5,944 nt of DNA from Candidatus Omnitrophota bacterium (GTDB lineage Bacteria > Omnitrophota > Koll11 > Zapsychrales > Fredricksoniimonadaceae). Shown piece after piece: positions 5,498 through 5,944 of the stretch (position 1 is the first letter of the stretch; each line of letters opens with the position of its first letter). The DNA is taken from positions 1 to 5,944 of the forward strand of contig JAHFGF010000101.1 of the NCBI GenBank assembly GCA_023247595.1, written 5' to 3'. The position numbers and the translations under genes are program-made. Under the pieces are notes generated by a model that made no database searches, was not told where the DNA came from, and was given only the letters and a program-made list of their open reading frames with translations.

Positions 5498-5944
5498 TCA
5501 TGTTTTCTTCACAAAACTAAAAAGCGTTTCCATGGCTTTGGCAATCCCTGAAGTTGGAATCAAAAGCGTACCGTCGGCGGCGGCTAAACACCAGCCTTTG
5601 TGCGCGGTCTTCACAATTTTTGCCCACAAATGCTGCTGAAGATAATCTTCGGCCACCAGCAAATGAACCATTCCCTGACGGCGTTTTTCATCAAAAAAGA
5701 ATTCTTTGAAGATAACCGAAGGCGTTCCCTTTTGGTCTTCAAAGTGAAACGATTTGGGATCAAACTCATCAAAAAAATAAACTTTCAAAATCGTCTCCTG
5801 AGAATTCTGATGCTTTAAATGATTGGTTTTCGAAAACGCAAACGCGTAAAAATCCGTTTGTCCGGCCTCAAGCCATTTGCGTTCAAACTTTGTGTCATAT
5901 TTCGGTTTAATCTTTTTGAAATTAACCTGAAAGCCGGTACGAAC
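5498..5944 (-). CDS. Unrecognised protein, C-terminal part (5' end outside the window)
   Basis: Reading the minus strand from the last base, the frame has no stop until TGA at 5500-5498, giving 148 residues. The gene therefore begins right of the window, with first residues VRTGFQVNFKK. A TTG at 5788 with AGGAG (5799-5795) six bases upstream could be taken as a start for a 96-residue protein. But the 52 codons before it are open and look like ordinary protein (FERKWLEAGQTDFYAFAFSK), so I treat the TTG as internal. The product has no signal peptide or membrane segment in the visible part; it is rich in Phe, Lys and Asp/Glu, with a likely mixed alpha/beta fold (KVYFFDEFD, VIFKEFFFDE, MVHLLVAEDYLQQHLW) and a single Cys (in KGWCLAA). 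I do not recognise a family. Its close spacing to the carboxypeptidase gene suggests one operon, but says nothing firm about its role. Confidence 0.5.
   Translation of the reverse strand, partial: VRTGFQVNFKKIKPKYDTKFERKWLEAGQTDFYAFAFSKTNHLKHQNSQETILKVYFFDEFDPKSFHFEDQKGTPSVIFKEFFFDEKRRQGMVHLLVAEDYLQQHLWAKIVKTAHKGWCLAAADGTLLIPTSGIAKAMETLFSFVKKT

Overview
The window looks like part of a bacterial chromosome, moderate in G+C, carrying mostly housekeeping genes of a cell that makes peptidoglycan. Five genes and part of a sixth can be read. The lineage cannot be fixed from sequence alone. Divergent versions of universal proteins, a very Cys-rich secreted-type protein and a GGGGACACAATAC-type inverted repeat would fit an uncultivated lineage such as Omnitrophota or a relative. 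That placement is inference and weakly held.

Layout: bases 1-546 (+ strand) hold the 3' end of a gene for a Cys-rich, probably extracellular protein; its start lies left of the window. A near-perfect inverted repeat (559-633) separates it from the convergent rsmI. Everything to the right is on the minus strand. Read in transcription order from the right edge, it is: an unrecognised protein running off the window (5498-5944); a short D-Ala-D-Ala carboxypeptidase (4625-5470); a membrane-anchored DsbA/thioredoxin-fold protein with CPFC (3708-4547), with its own candidate promoter; a divergent ribosomal protein bL27 (3284-3535), behind a roughly 137-nt leader full of competing stems; glmS (1400-3232); and rsmI (631-1287). 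glmS and rsmI are separated by a 112-nt spacer built of 8-bp-period GAAATT units facing inverted copies of themselves.

How the genes fit together: GlmS makes glucosamine-6-phosphate for UDP-GlcNAc, the carboxypeptidase trims peptidoglycan stem peptides, and the DsbA-like protein probably handles disulfides outside the cytoplasm, so three genes serve the envelope. bL27 and RsmI both act on the ribosome near its decoding and peptidyl-transfer functions. The Cys-rich protein is a possible client of the thiol oxidoreductase, but only by inference.

Most worth a second look: the bL27 leader and its non-canonical N-terminus, the 8-bp-period palindromic array before rsmI, the inverted repeat abutting the rsmI stop, the 7-residue Cys spacing in the secreted protein, and the fact that the rightmost frame is open to the window edge. 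No complete transposase, CRISPR array, tRNA or rRNA was seen.
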